A stretch of 64,000 nt of DNA from Pithys albifrons albifrons (Eukaryota; Chordata; Aves; Passeriformes; Thamnophilidae): positions 8,336,501 through 8,400,500 of the forward strand of contig NC_092475.1 of the NCBI RefSeq assembly GCF_047495875.1. Direction: 5' to 3'. The notes under the pieces were generated by a model, which was not told where the DNA came from, ran no database searches, and saw only the letters and a list, made by a program, of their open reading frames with translations. Below, in pieces: positions 22,971-35,600 of the stretch. Every line of letters starts with the position of its first letter. The stretch's first letter is position 1. The translations under genes and the position numbers were made by a program.

Positions 22971-25900
22971 CTACAACAAAATAGATCTTACATCATTAAG
23001 ATGGAAATTCAACACCCAACGATTTTAACACTAAACCTGGAAAGTTTTGGAATTAAAAGTGCATTAGAAACTACAGCCACTAATTTTGAAAAGGCATAAA
23101 AAAGTCAGTCAAAACAACTGTTTGGTTTTTTCCCCCCAGAGTTATAACTATTTTGGGACTTGATTCAACATGTACTTTTGAGCAGGCAAAGGTTGTCCCC
23201 CCATTCCGTTTAGTGGGAGCTGAGGTGACAAATTGGTGCCAGTAATGCCAATCCTCACACGCCGATGGAACCTCCACGTTCTCAGGCAGGGCCAGAACTC
23301 ACAGCCAGCACTGCTGTGGTGGCTCAACCCGACGTGATTACCCTCCTGTGGTATGTAAATACCTGGAATTTTTCTCCAAGAACTACGAGTGCACTTCAGA
23401 ACAGAGTGTAATGGTTGTTACACAGCTACAGTTCACCCACACGAGAATGATCAGGCTCCAGACTCCCAGTTGTTTGGCCAAGAAATGAAAATGCCTCTGA
23501 CGTGAAGACAAGCAAGGACAAACCACGTGCAGCAGCAAAGCTTTGGGGAGCTGAGCCCAATCACTTCTGCTCTTCCCTAAAGAGAGATGTAACACAGGAC
23601 ACCAGCCACTACTCCTAACAGCATTCTGAAGGTTCACTTGCATGATCAGGACTCAAATCTTGACTGCACAGTCTTAAATGGTGGTTCTACCTCGGGTATA
23701 TGACAAGATTCAGAAAATACGAAGAGCAGTTTGATCACTGACACTCTGCACTTTCAGGGACAGGATTTGCTCACAAGGCCACTCAGCCTCAGTCTCCTGT
23801 ATCATCTAAAAAGCAAACACTCATTAAAACACAAGACTATGAATAGCCAGGTGGAAGTTCTGGCCAGGTGGGGGTTGGTCTCTTCTCCCAGGCACTCAGC
23901 AATAGGACAAGGGGGCACGATGGGCTCAAGCTCTGCCAGGGGAAATTGAAGTTGGAGATCAGGAAAAAAAATTCTTTCCAGAGAGAGTGCTCAGGCATTG
24001 GAATGGGCTGCCCAGAGAGGGGGTGGATTCACCATCCCTGGAGGTTTTTAAACTGAGGTTGGACCTGGCACTGAGTGCCATGATCTGGTAAAGGGACTGG
24101 AGTTGGACCAAGGGTTGGACTTGATGATCTCAAAGGTCTTTTCCAACCCAATCGATTCTAAATAAAAATAAAAATTCTAAAATGAATGGTGCAGTGGGGG
24201 CAGGTATGAGACTAAACTGGGTGTCAGTAAAAGAATCAGCATTTGATGTAGACAAATTTAATTTCAGCACACATAACTAACAAAATTTTAGAGTACTGCC
24301 CACCAAGGGCAGAACCCAAAGCAAACAGAACCCAAACCTCCCTATCAGGCACAAGCGACATACCAAGGATGTTAAAAGGAATTCAGAGATAGCACAGCCA
24401 GGTTACAAAAACCAGAACAGCTTCTGTAAATGAATCAAAAGCTAATGTATACCGGTAATAAGCTACTGATTAAAAAACTCGGTGGCTTTTTTTGGTGAAT
24501 TACACTGCCGATCTAAAGTGAAAATAAAAATTTAAAATAATTTATTTAGCAAACTTAGCTCTGAGGAGAGCAGGACACACCGAACAAAATGCCTCAGTAT
24601 CAGTACTCGTGTGTGTGTTACACACAGATGTGAAGGTTCACTCACCAGGCTCCAGCCCAACCTTCACCTCACATTTGATTACAATCTTTTGGAGAATAAA
24701 AGCTTTGCAGTTCTCACATGCGAACAAAGGAAAGAAATAAGGAGACAAGGAGCCCGTTGTTAGCACATTAACACGGTGCTAACTCAAAACAAGCTACACC
24801 TTCACCACCCCTCCTTCCTCCAAAAGTTTCAAATAAAGAATATCTGGGAACATTCCTCCTCTAGAAATACTCCAGTTACAGCACCATTAACGAACAGTAA
24901 GGCAGACGGGGTGATTCATACCTGCCTACAACAAAAAAACAAGCCCAGCCTACAGGAGGAACTCCCATCACGTCAGAAGCTGCACGAATGATGATGTCAG
25001 AGAAAGATTTTTATCTTGTCTCAAATCCTTCCCCGGCTTTGGGAGGTGTGAATGCCACGGGAACTGTCCGTGCATGGGCAGCAGCGGAAACTGCTTTCAA
25101 AGACTACATAGTTTAAACATAAGTCAGTAATAGTTTAAAAAGCCAACAGCTTCACCCTCAATTTGGAGTAAATTTGAATCTTATCGCAGCAAACAGTCAG
25201 ATTTTCAAACGTGATTTTCATTTTTTCCATGTTTTATACAAAGTTGGTGTAAATATCAAGAGACTCACAGCACGGCTCTTGTTTCCCGTTTGCCACAAGC
25301 TCAATGCCATTATGAAGAGGAAAGCCAAAAGTAAAACTGTGCAATTCCCGAGTTCATTTTAACCCCCTGAAATGTTCTCATTTTATATCAGATGCTGCAC
25401 TCCACCCCATTAGATAGGCCTGCACTTTACACTGCAGAGGAGATGAAAGACTGGAAGAGTAACTTAAGCAGAGAAGGCTCCTGCCACCTGAGCTCTAACC
25501 ATGTGCTGAGTCCCCTGGGAAAGGCAGGAGAGCCGTGTCAGCACCACAGGAAGGCACCCCAGAGTCTCACTTCAGACTCACTTATGGGTGACATTTTTAT
25601 ACAAGTTCTCTGTTCCACAGCAGTAAAGCTGCTACACTGCCCAGCACTGACAGAACACGAGCTCCAGTGACCACCTCTGAAAAAAAATATTATTTCAAGC
25701 CATAAAATAGGGGGAGAAAGCTGAAATTTTATATCTAGAGAACTGCAAGTTTATTCTTGGGCTCCCATACCATCACCAGGAACTCTAGTTTGGGATATAA
25801 AATTTTATTTTCCATGACAGGAAAACGGGCTGACTGGAATTTAAGTACTATGGGGAATCCCCAGGGCAAGTTCAGAGCAGTTATCCAAAGTGAATGAACC

Positions 25901-27740
25901 AGACCAACAGAAGGACTGTGCTCATGTAAGTGCTGGCCCAGCCTGGTCAGCTGGGCACAACTATTGATTTGGAATATCTAAATAAAGAGCTGCACATCAC
26001 TGATCAGCCTTCAAAGCCCAGGCCATTCCACAGGAACAGCTCCCTCCACCCCCCTCCCACACAGGCCTTTCTTCTTTCTCTTTAGAATTGCTTATTTTCA
26101 TAGAAGGAAGCTGAGTCCTCTGCGATATTAAATGGAGGTGCTGTTAAATAATTCATTAGAGACAAGTGGTTCGAGGAATGCCTTGGAACCTGCTCCAAAA
26201 CATGCACTTAAGGGACAGTCCCTATTCATTAGGGTACAAACACCAAAACATCACATGGGCGATTCCCTGGATTTATTTTAAATCAAGGAAAACACACAAC
26301 ACGGAGACAGTAATCCTAGTTTTGGGCTGAGGAAAAATTGGTTTGTGTTTATAAGCACGTTACACTGATTGTTTTGAACCTCATAAGAGCATAAATAAAA
26401 TAAAATACTTCACCAGCCACAGTACCAGTTGTGCTTTACTAGTGTTTGAAATCAGAGCTACCAGATATTCCTGTGCTTTCTGCTTTTGTCCACATGAAAA
26501 GGAGATTTTTTTTATAGTGTTAACATCATTCAAGCTGCAGAGACCAACCACACATTTTCCTGAAGTTTCAGCACTTGCTGGAATGTTATCCTTACAAATC
26601 CACACAGCTCAAGTCCTGAAGCTTCGCCTCCCCTGCTGCTGTGACACTTGATTAGCAGGAAAGGAGGGTACAGAACACAGACCTCAGGCTGGTCATCAGT
26701 TAAAAAACACCAAGAGATCCATGTTCCCACCAAAGGAAAACACATTCTCATGTGGGGGTGCTTACAATTTGCCTGGACAATGAAAAAGGGGTTTTAACTC
26801 AACATTTATTTAACTAACAGCTTGACACTGCACATCCTACAGTTTTACAATTGTTAACAGCAGAATGACACATCAAGAAGTTATTTCAGATATAAAACAG
26901 AACAAAAAAATGTATTTTCTTTTAGAATATCAAAACTTCCCCAGCAAAACTTTGCCTAACCAACAAACGAAAAATTAAAAATAGAGTGGAAGTGAACACA
27001 CACATGGGAGAATGTATAGATTTGTGCAAAGCCCTGACCACAAGGCACTGGTGATACATTCTGAAACACACAGCTATGCTCAGAAAACACTGCCGGTGCA
27101 GGATTCTCTGGCAGCCTCTGAAAAGAAGCTTTAGGACAAGCCAGCCCGGCTTACCTCTGCCCCTAAGGTAAGCTGGAAGGACATCTCTACCCCACAAAAA
27201 GTACAGAAACGAATAATCACTAAGCAAAAGAGGGAACCACAGAAACAGTCACCAAGTTAAACAAATATTAAACAAACGCACTCATTGCAATTCGGACGGA
27301 GAGCAGCTTTCGGAGTCCATGAATTAAGCCTCTAAACACCTCCTTTGGCCCAGTTATCCGAAACTCTCCCCAAACGCCTATTCCTCCATACGTTTTTCAG
27401 CCTGTGCGGGAACTCAGGGGCCAACTCCCTCTACCTGGGTTTTTTTAAGCCATTCAAACCCACTCGTATTCCTCGGAGCGCCGTGCCGGGGGCTCGGGGC
27501 CCGCAGCCGTGCCGGGGCCTGGGCAGGTGAGTCAGCGCGGCCGCCCCGGCCCGGCCCGGCCCGGCCCCTGCCCCGGAGCGGTGCCCGCCGCGGCCCCGCA
27601 GGGCCGGTCCCTTCCCCCGCAGCCGCCCGTGCTCGGCCCGGTGCCGACCCCAGAGCCTGCCCCAGAGCCTGCCCCGGTGCCTGCCCTGGCCCCGCAGCGG
27701 CCCCGCAGAGCCGGTCCCTCCCCCCGGCCGCGGCTCCCAC
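22971..27740 (-). other. PARD6B: PARD6B intron 1
   Basis: 4.8-kb intron with donor GTGGGA after exon 1 and acceptor TTGTAG before exon 2. It contains one CR1 3' fragment (23862-24165). The open plus frames at 25392-25670 and 26442-26651 have no domain and no flanking splice logic. The promoter-proximal 300 bp is part of the CpG island. Confidence 0.8.
23862..24165 (+). mobile_element. CR1 3'-end fragment in PARD6B intron 1
   Basis: Plus-strand CR1 landmarks appear in order: GGGGGTTGGTCTCTTCTCCC, then AATAGGACAAGGGG, GGAATGGGCTGCCCAGAGAG, CACCATCCCTGGAGG, and the terminal GGACTTGATGATCTCAAAGG with TTCCAACCC. It is 5'-truncated like nearly all avian CR1 copies, and antisense to PARD6B. The terminal ATTCTATG-type octamer has decayed into an A/T-rich tail (ATTCTAAATAAAAATAAAAA). 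Confidence 0.88.
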
Positions 27741-28060
27741 CTTGCTCTTCACCTCCATGGTGCCCAGGCCGCGGCTGCCCGCGGCGCCGCGCTGAGCCCG
27801 GTTCATGCCGCGCGCTCGGGAGTGCGCTCGGGCCCTGCTGGCTCCGCTGCGAGACGGGACGGGACAGGAGCGGCCCAGCCGAGACCCCCCTGGAGCCGCG
27901 GCCGCTCCGCCGCCTCCGCCCTGAGCGCGGCCGGGCCGGGGCGGGGCCGGCACCTGCCGGGTACGGGGCGGGAACGCGCCTGCGCCGCCTCCGCGGGAGC
28001 GCGCGGGGCGGGGCCGCGCACCTGCTGGCGGCGCGCGGGGCGGGGGCGGCGGAGCGAGAG
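27480..28060 (-). promoter_or_regulatory. PARD6B: PARD6B CpG-island promoter and 5' UTR
   Basis: Extremely CpG-rich block around the first coding exon, with CCCGG tandem runs at 27541-27569 and many GC-box-like GGGGCGGGG motifs (for example about 27936-27945 and 28037-28048 on the plus strand). There is no TATA box in a sensible position. Transcription of PARD6B (minus) probably starts between about 27830 and 28060; the exact TSS cannot be fixed from sequence. Confidence 0.7.
27741..27806 (-). CDS. PARD6B: PARD6B exon 1: start codon and N-terminus
   Basis: 66-nt coding part of exon 1, 22 codons: MNRAQRGAAGSRG then LGTMEVKSK, followed by donor GTGGGA in phase 0. Human PARD6B begins MNRSHRHGAGSGCLGTMEVKSK, so the start at 27806 is well supported. 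The internal Met17 (LGTMEVKSK) is also conserved and could serve as a shorter start, as in other PAR6 members. The final KSK leads into the PB1 domain of exon 2. Confidence 0.95.
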
Positions 28061-28076
28061 GGGGGTCTCCTTCTAG

Positions 28077-28282
28077 TCTTCTTCCTCTTCTTCCTTTTCT
28101 TCTTCCTCTTCTTCCTTTTCTTCTTTCTTTTTTCTCCTTCCTTTTCTTCTTCCTCTTCTTCTTTTCTTCTTCCTCTTCTTCCTTTCTTTTTCCTCTTCTT
28201 CTTCCTCCTCTCTTCTTCTTTCTCTTCTTCCTCCTCTTCTTCTTCCTCTTTTTCTTCCTTTTCTTCTTCCTCTTCTTCCTTT
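28077..28282. repeat. 206-nt uninterrupted homopyrimidine tract
   Basis: Every base from 28077 to 28282 on the plus strand is C or T, in irregular TTCTTCCTC / TTCCTTTTC units. With three isolated purines the tract continues to about 28330. It lies about 270 bp upstream of the PARD6B ATG and just outside the CpG island core. On the PARD6B sense strand it is a GAA/GGA polypurine run. Such tracts can form intramolecular triplexes (H-DNA) and bind GAGA- or MAZ-like factors. The Lys/Glu-rich minus frames across it are artefacts. Confidence 0.95.
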
Positions 28283-28454
28283 GCCTCCTCTTCCACCCCA
28301 TCCTCGTCTTCCCTTTCTTCCCTCTTCTTTTGCCCTCCCGGGAGCAGGTGTGGGATGTGCCCCCGCAGCCTTTGCCCGTGATAGGAGCGCGTGTTGGCTC
28401 CGCGCCTTCTCGTCGGGGCCTTTCACTGGCCGCGATCTCACAGAGCCCTGCGGA

Positions 28455-28580
28455 GCCACCAGCCCGCACCTCACATCCCTCACCTCACCTCCTTCACATC
28501 CCTCACAGAGCCATCAGCCCACCCCTCATAACCCACAGAGCCATCAGCCCGCACCTCGCAGCCCTCACAGCCCTGGGGCA
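28455..28580. repeat. Degenerate C-rich tandem repeat (CACAGAGCCATCAGCCC)
   Basis: Three to four imperfect copies of a unit around CACAGAGCCATCAGCCCGCACCTC with CACATCCCTCACCTC spacers. It is short and decayed, next to the promoter tract, with no coding potential. Confidence 0.6.
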
Positions 28581-28599
28581 TCAAACCTCTCAGACATCT

Positions 28600-31500
28600 C
28601 AGCTTGCTGATCTCCAGGGCCCCCTCCCAACCCTGGCGATCCTGAGTGTGGGATCCCGCGTGTTGCACACCCAGAGGGCACCAGTGCTGGCTGATGTTTG
28701 CACATTAAGTGAAGCAAGTCTTGATGAGACTACAAGTTTGAATTCTTCCTGTTGGAATGTGGCGTAAAGGCGTTCATGGAGTTTGTTTTCATGTTAGCCA
28801 CAAATAAGATGGCAGGATCTGGTAACATGTCAGAGGGGTTGGCTTGGGTAACCTTCATTGGTTTAATTCTGAGATAGATCAAGTATTTTCATATGAAGCC
28901 CAGTTCAACTACCCTGAGAGAGCTACTGATAAAACCCATGAGTGGAGAGACCACAAACACCTTACTGTCTGAATTAAAATGACTCTTCACTTGTGCATTG
29001 GCAAGAAGAAAGCATGGAGATTAATCTAGTTATGTCAACTAACCTTTGAATTGCAGGTTCTCTCCCTAATCTGCAAACCTGATAGGAGAGATCTCCGTGT
29101 GAGGTCTCCTGTGTGGATGTGTGGACTGCTGTGAAGGGAGTTCAAACACCTCCTTGCAGCTGAGGCAAGGCATGGGTGTCTAGTCAGTCCTCAAGTCTCA
29201 GCTGGTAATCAGTAATTAAATAAAAAACATCCAGTGCTGAATCACTCTTAAGTCGGTGCTGGTTTTTGTACAGTTGATCTTAATCCTATCATGCCAAAGG
29301 CAAAGGAATTGCAGCTATCATTGGAGCCAAGACAAGCTGTAATTAGCACAGAGGATATTGTTAAATAGTTAAGTATAGTTTGCTGTCAGACAGTGTCTAG
29401 GCTGATTCTTGTCTTCACATCCTTTATTCAGTGTGTTTTGGTTTTACACTGTAAAAGGATACTTAGAGATTTCAGCCTGTAAATTCAGATAAAATCTGTG
29501 GTCCTAGTGCAACAGAAGGCAGACTACAGCTATGTGAGCAAGACTAGGGTAAACCCTCTTATTCTATCACTTTGTCATTATAAAATTGAAGACTTTGGAC
29601 TGCTTTCCATGTCTGCCTTCTACAGCTCTGCTTAATGAGCTGTAGGAAGCACAGAGAAGAGTGGGAGTGATCAGGGAACAGCAGCTTCTCCAGGTTTTCA
29701 GAGCTGCTGGTTTGCTTCTTTTCTCTCGGAGTGAGGGAGGAAGGACCTCCTGAAGATGCTTTCTGCTGGGAGCCGTTGTGCAGTTGATTTTATTGCTATA
29801 GATTTATGAGGTATCACCCAAGATAATTTGTTTTCCATTGTGCATTCCTGGCGTGGCTGGAGTGCCATGCAGTGGGTGTGGGAGCGTGCCTGAGGAGTCA
29901 GGGCAAATTCACTTCAAGTCACTGGAACCAACCTAATAAAGTGTATTAATCACTGCCTGGTTTTCATCACAAGGAGCTGACGTATGAGGAAGGAATGTGA
30001 TAAACAATTTGTTTTCAGATAAAGGTAGAGAGAGAGACAGGCTCTTCGTGCCAGCTGTAGCATAAATTTATGGAGCTATTTTAGTCACAAGTTCTGCACA
30101 ACCTGTGATTCAGACCTGATCAAGCTATTCATGGCACGTTCAGTTTCTGTGAAGTTGAAAGACAGGTTGGGTTTCCTAATCTCTGAACAGCCGGGGAAGG
30201 TTATTGAGAGGCCTTGTTTTTTTTTTTTTTGTTTGTTTTGGTGTAGAAATTCCATCACTGAAGTCCACCATGGAGTATACTTCTTTCCCATCTTGAGACT
30301 TCCCACAGTTTAAGTGGGATGGTATTCCAGACAGACCTCCTGAGGGTTTATGGAATACTTCCAGGAAGAAAGCATAGGAAATTCCTGTCAGCATATGTTG
30401 ACTGTACTGATGACCCACCTAAACTTTTATTGTATAGTTCAAGGCTTACACTGATTTTATATTTAAAACAAACTAGTCTTTATTTACACTTGTCAGTGCC
30501 GGATCAGAGAAGTGATTGTCAGATTCACTAGATTGTAATCAGACCTTTGATTTGAACTGACTCACACAAAATATTCCCATAAATTAAACATAGTGTGGGG
30601 AAGGGTGACTGCCAGCGATATACCCAAGTAATTGGGGTCACCAGGGTGAGAGAAACTGCTGAATTATTTCTGATTTTCTTACTTCTGCAGACATTTTTGC
30701 CTTTCATTCTGGATGGGAATGATGACTTCCAGCTGACTCTCACATCAGACCTTCAACAGAGGATGTGCTGCAGGTGCTTTACAAAGTGGGCTGTTTGTCC
30801 CAGTTTTGGAGGGGGCTCTGAATCATTTCTGTGATTGTTCTTTGTTTGGGGCTTTAGTTGTGATAATCTTGTGAAGGTTTTTGAAAATACTTTCCTAGCA
30901 AGTCAAAAGCTGATACTGATACATTACTTTGTTCTCTCTGAGGTTTCTAACAAAGAATTAAAAAGTTTTTAAAGCTTCATCTAATAATCCATTTCTGTTC
31001 AATGACTGAATTACTTTGAATTTCCTCCTTATTTAAACAGCGTAGTACTGAGCACAGCTGACACCTCACATTTGCACTCGTGTGTAGAGTTTAATGATTT
31101 AACTCCTCTGGCTGAAGTGTCTGGAAGAAGCCACACTGGTGCTGAGCTGTGCAGGTCAATAGGTAACACTTCAGTGTTTCTTTCCACAAAGCAATTAGTG
31201 AACATTTCTTGTTTGGTTTTCCACTGCTCACTGAGTATTCCTGGTCTAGAATTTGGAAAAAATATGGCAGACCAAAGGTTCTAAAATTTCTCCTAAACTT
31301 CACTTGGTACAGATTGGAATTTTAATTTTGTCTTATTTTTATAGAATTAGATAAAAAGCTGTAGCTAATAAACCTTTTGGAATAACGACTTTACTTTTAT
31401 GCTAGTCTGGAAACCGTGTTATGGCTATTTGTGAGGAAAATGATGCCTTTTTCTTGTGGCTTAACCTGGAATAAGTAAGACTTTAGATGTCTTCTGGTGA

Positions 31501-32130
31501 ATAAGGAGTACTTGTGCCTTTGGCTACAAAGGAATGTTTTTACACAAAATGGTTGTTGATAGATCTTAAAATTAATTGTGACTACATACAAAATGCTTGG
31601 TAAGCAAATTATTAGGCTTTGCTGTTCAAGGTAATTTCCTCTCAAACAAGGATAACATTTGAGCTTTAAAGTGATCGAACTGCAGTGGACTCTAACAGTT
31701 TAATCTTTTATAAACACCCAGCTCCAGTTACACAGTCCCTTGCTGCTCAGCTGGGTTGGACCTCACTGTCAGATGTCCCCGTGTCCTATGACGTTTGACA
31801 CTGTGTTACTCTGACATCACTTAACAAGTGTATGTATCACTCTCATAGGCAAGTCTCTCCTGCCCATACCTTTGCAAGTACTGTCACAAAATCCAGAATT
31901 TAACTCCTTTTTCCTGAGGTCACAAACTTTTCCGTGTGTGCCTTCTTTCAGAGCTGCTGCAAACACATCTGTGCCCTCTGTGTCAAACCGCTCTGACAGA
32001 AACACGTGAGGTCATGACAAGGCCTGTTCCCTGGTCTGACTGTGAGACAATGAATTAATTGAGCAAATGATTTCTGCATCCAGTTACAAAAATTGTGATC
32101 CTTTTTTATAAAATAACGAATTACTGCTTA
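28600..32130. other. Intergenic spacer upstream of PARD6B
   Basis: No gene, RNA or clear interspersed repeat recognised. A T12 run followed by GTTTGTTTTG at about 30219-30240 is the most obvious simple sequence. Open frames here are 60-80 codons and unsupported. It may hold enhancers of the divergent PARD6B/RIPOR3 pair, but I have no direct motif evidence. Confidence 0.45.
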
Positions 32131-32139
32131 TTGAGATGG

Positions 32140-32400
32140 AATCATTGTATAATCCCCGAGCCACCCGGGAGTGCTCCCAGGGTCTCAGAGGTGAGCGCTG
32201 GAAGCCCCGCGATGCCAGTGGGCAGTGCCGGCCGGGCTGCCTTAGACAGATGCAGGACGGGCAGCTGGCACTTGGGAGAGGAGTCCCTGGGGATCGTTGT
32301 TTCCATCGCGCGTGGGAGGCTGTGTCGTGACTGTCGCGACCGCCAGAGGGCGCTGTGCCCGCGCTGTCCGCGCTGGTGTGAGCAGAGTGACGTTCATTAA
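32140..32400. promoter_or_regulatory. Isolated CpG-rich patch with CTCF core
   Basis: A 250-bp GC- and CpG-rich island in an AT-rich spacer. It contains a plus-strand CTCF core at 32340-32354 and a half cAMP-response element, GTGACGTTCATT, at about 32387-32398. It is unlike surrounding sequence and has no supported reading frame. It looks like an insulator or distal element, or a minor unannotated promoter. Confidence 0.5.
32340..32354 (+). promoter_or_regulatory. CTCF core motif
   Basis: CCGCCAGAGGGCGCT on the plus strand, a strong match to the CTCF core, inside the CpG patch. It is oriented opposite to the site at 5508-5522, so the pair points outward from PARD6B. Confidence 0.65.
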
Positions 32401-32527
32401 TTACAGCGGTTAGTTAAAACACTGGCCTTGGCTGTACCGCAGTGTGTCCGGGACAATAGCTCATCACCTCACCTGGATTTGTAATGGACATGTAAAATTA
32501 ATCTTACTGTAGTTTAGTACGTCGTTC

Positions 32528-32636
32528 ATAGAACAACGGGGTGGTCTGGGCTGAAAGGGACTGTAAAGCTCATGCCATGGGCAGGGACACCTTCCACTAT
32601 CCCAGGTGGCTCAAAGCCCCTTCCAACCTTCACTTA
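32528..32636 (-). mobile_element. Short CR1 3'-end remnant
   Basis: The plus strand shows CATAGAACAACGGGGTGGTCTGG-type sequence, then GGCTGAAAGGGACTGTAAAG, CATGCCATGGGCAGGGACAC and CTTCCACTATCCCAGG. This is the reverse complement of the last 100 bp of an avian CR1, degraded and truncated. Confidence 0.75.
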
Positions 32637-32639
32637 TGT

Positions 32640-35600
32640 GGTTTGTTTGATTTGCCATTGACTTCTTGTTGAAATCACAAGGTGAAGTTAGCAACATTTT
32701 AGGAAAGTGTAAAACAATTATTAGGAACATTTTTAGGAAAAAATGTAACTATTATTGTACTTGGACAATCAGATTAATTTAGGCTTTTTCTTGTCAGTAT
32801 TTTTATGCATGTACACAGAACACGTCAACCTCCCTGTGAGACTAGAGAGTGTAAACAGGCAGGCATTTATACATTAATGTAGTACAACAGGCACCCAGAT
32901 AATACTGGTGCAGTGGTAATAAGTAATAACTAGAAAAGTGCAAGCCAAGGGAACTGGAAAAGCCATTCCATTTTTCCATGTATATCATGTTTGGAAATAC
33001 TGGATCCAGTGAGTTCAACCACTGTCCCTGTGTGCTCAGCTTTTAAAAGATATTCTTTGCTTCTGTTGGCTCTTAGTTTCTCTCCTGAGTTGTAATATCA
33101 TGAACTATAAACTTCAGCAGAGATAGATGCACAAGAAGGAAAAATAATCATGTGCTTGGAACTCTGGATGATTTTCAGTTAAGACTCAGTATAACACACA
33201 CAAACTCAGAGCTCTGTGCAGGGCTGGGTTTGTGTAACATGCTCTGAAGTTTGTCATGTTACAGTAACGAAAGTGCCTGGTCAATATATTGAGAGACTGA
33301 GAGATAATCCACTTCTATGCAGATTACTTCATATTATTAACATTTAACTCGCATTCTAAAATTAAAAAAAAAATACAAAATAGAAAAGGGTGGGGCACAG
33401 CAAATGTTTGCATACATACTGCTTGCATTAAGAGCTGCAAGAAGAATTATTGTCTCTCCAAGTCAGCCTGGTGCAAAGGATCACAGTGATAGGCCCAACT
33501 ACTGAGTTATTAGCTATTGCTTTTATAAACAGAGTTATGGTTTATAGAAGCCTTTCGGAGAGTCAGTTTAGTCTGGATCTTCCTGAGAAGGCTGGTCTGG
33601 TCTGGTCTGCTCACACGGTTTGCTGCCTGTAATTTGGTCCATTTAGGAAACAAACAAAACCTACTTAATTCAGTACTTAAACAATAAAATTATGATTAAT
33701 TTGATTATGCCAGAACATTGGTAATGCTGAAACACTGAATGTGTAATGTTGTTGCAACCATCCTGAATGCTTCATTGCCAAATGATCTTTGTGTATCATT
33801 GGCATATATTGATGGATGCTGAGTGGCTGAATTTGTGAAGGGCTTTTGTGAAGTGCTTTGATATCCTGGAGAAAACATACTGGCATTTTTTTCATATCCC
33901 TTTAGATCTGAGAGACATCAGAGTGTGTTTTATTTTTTCATTGTAAATATTATAATGGTGCCAGCAATGCAGTATTTACTGCTTTTCATATGCGTGAGAA
34001 TACTAAACATATGTATTTCTAAAGGAAATTCCAGAAGAATGTGAAACTAGCTTGTAACAATAATTTGTAGGTTTGTGCCCATTGTTTTCAAGAATATGTA
34101 AATTGTTACATTATAGAACTTGCTTTGAACCCTGCTACATAATTATCTGCACTAAACATCAGTATTCAATTTGGAAAATCTGTAGCCAAGTGTTTTATTA
34201 CAATTTCGTGGAAAAGGAGAATGTGAACAAAACCGTAGAGCAAATGATCTGAAATGCAGTTAAAAATAATGAAAACCAAGCACCAGCCACATAAACACAC
34301 CAGATGAAGACACAGCAAATGAAGATCATAAAAAATAAACTGGAATAAAAACACATAAAGCCAATCCTCAGCTGAAGTAAATGGGGACATCTGCACCAGG
34401 AGTGAGGGAACCATGGTCATTTGTGTTAGCTGAGGGTCTGTCTGTGCATTTGTTACAAGTCTGATGTTCAGGAGGACATGACAGTAACAGCAAAGGCTTT
34501 TCGGTCAACTGGTTGCATAGGGCTGCTGTAGAGATTTGATGTTCTGACAAATGTCCTCCTGCAAATCCAGTTAAGTTGATTTAAACTAGTCCCAGAGTGC
34601 CCCACCCCTCTGTGGGGCTGGCACAGGGAGGCAGGGAGGTGCTCAGTTCCCATCGGGTTCTGGGCAGTGCTGCAGGAGCTGCTCTGACACTGGGCACTGC
34701 TGGGGCTGGGGCTGAGCACACACCCGTGTGCCGCTGTCTGGGGAGGCTGGAATAGCTGAGCAGAGCAGGATATGTGGCTGCTGCAGTTGTAATTTCCAGG
34801 GGAGATTCTTCAAGCAGTCAGTGGCATTGATCATAACAACCCCAAATACCGGGAAAATCACACAGGAGTTAGGACAGTGACGATTGTTAGAGTGTATCTT
34901 GTACTTACTTGTGCAAGGGCACGTGTTTGCATTTCCATACTTTCTCTTCCTAGGTATGCCTGCTCTCATATCCATTGTGGATCACCACGGCCATTTCCAG
35001 TGCTCCAAGCCCCAGCCAGTTTCAAGATGTGGTATGAAACCCCTTTTACTTGCATCTCAGCACAGTTCTTTCTAATATATATAAGCCCTAAAGTGCCTGA
35101 ATTGTTGGCTCAGCCAACTCCATCAGCCCATCTGTTTTTGTCTCTTATTGCTCTCACTTTCATGTGTGTCAGTTCCCTCATGCATCTCCTTAAAAGCATG
35201 TTCAGCTGTGCAAAAGATCTTCCTTGCCTCTTTCATGTGCACAGAAAAATACAAATGCTGAGCACCTTAATAAAGTACCACAAAAGAAAGTAACTCTGCC
35301 CTGACATGTTCTTCGATGGGGTCTCTGGTCAACTGCTGTTTGGAGAACTTCAGTTTGTATTTTATCCTCCTGAAACAGAATGGGAGAGTCTTGCGTGTGT
35401 CCTGGGTGTTTCAGAATATGGTCAAAGGGGGAGCAAACACTATTAGTAATAAATTTGTCGTAAGGGCATGTCCGAATTCCGTAGAGTCAGCTCATTCTCC
35501 CTGTGGGGAGTGTCTGGCTTCCTGTGCTGTCAGTCAGTCAGTCAGCATGGGGAAGTGGTGCTAAAAACCAGGGGAAAATGGAAATGGATGAGCCACAGTG

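Noticed and set aside
27414..28469. 351-codon minus-strand frame rich in Lys/Glu/Arg, and overlapping plus frame rich in Ser/Phe
   Set aside because: Both are readings of the homopyrimidine tract and CpG island. The minus frame does include the true PARD6B exon 1, but reads through its donor and lacks splice logic.
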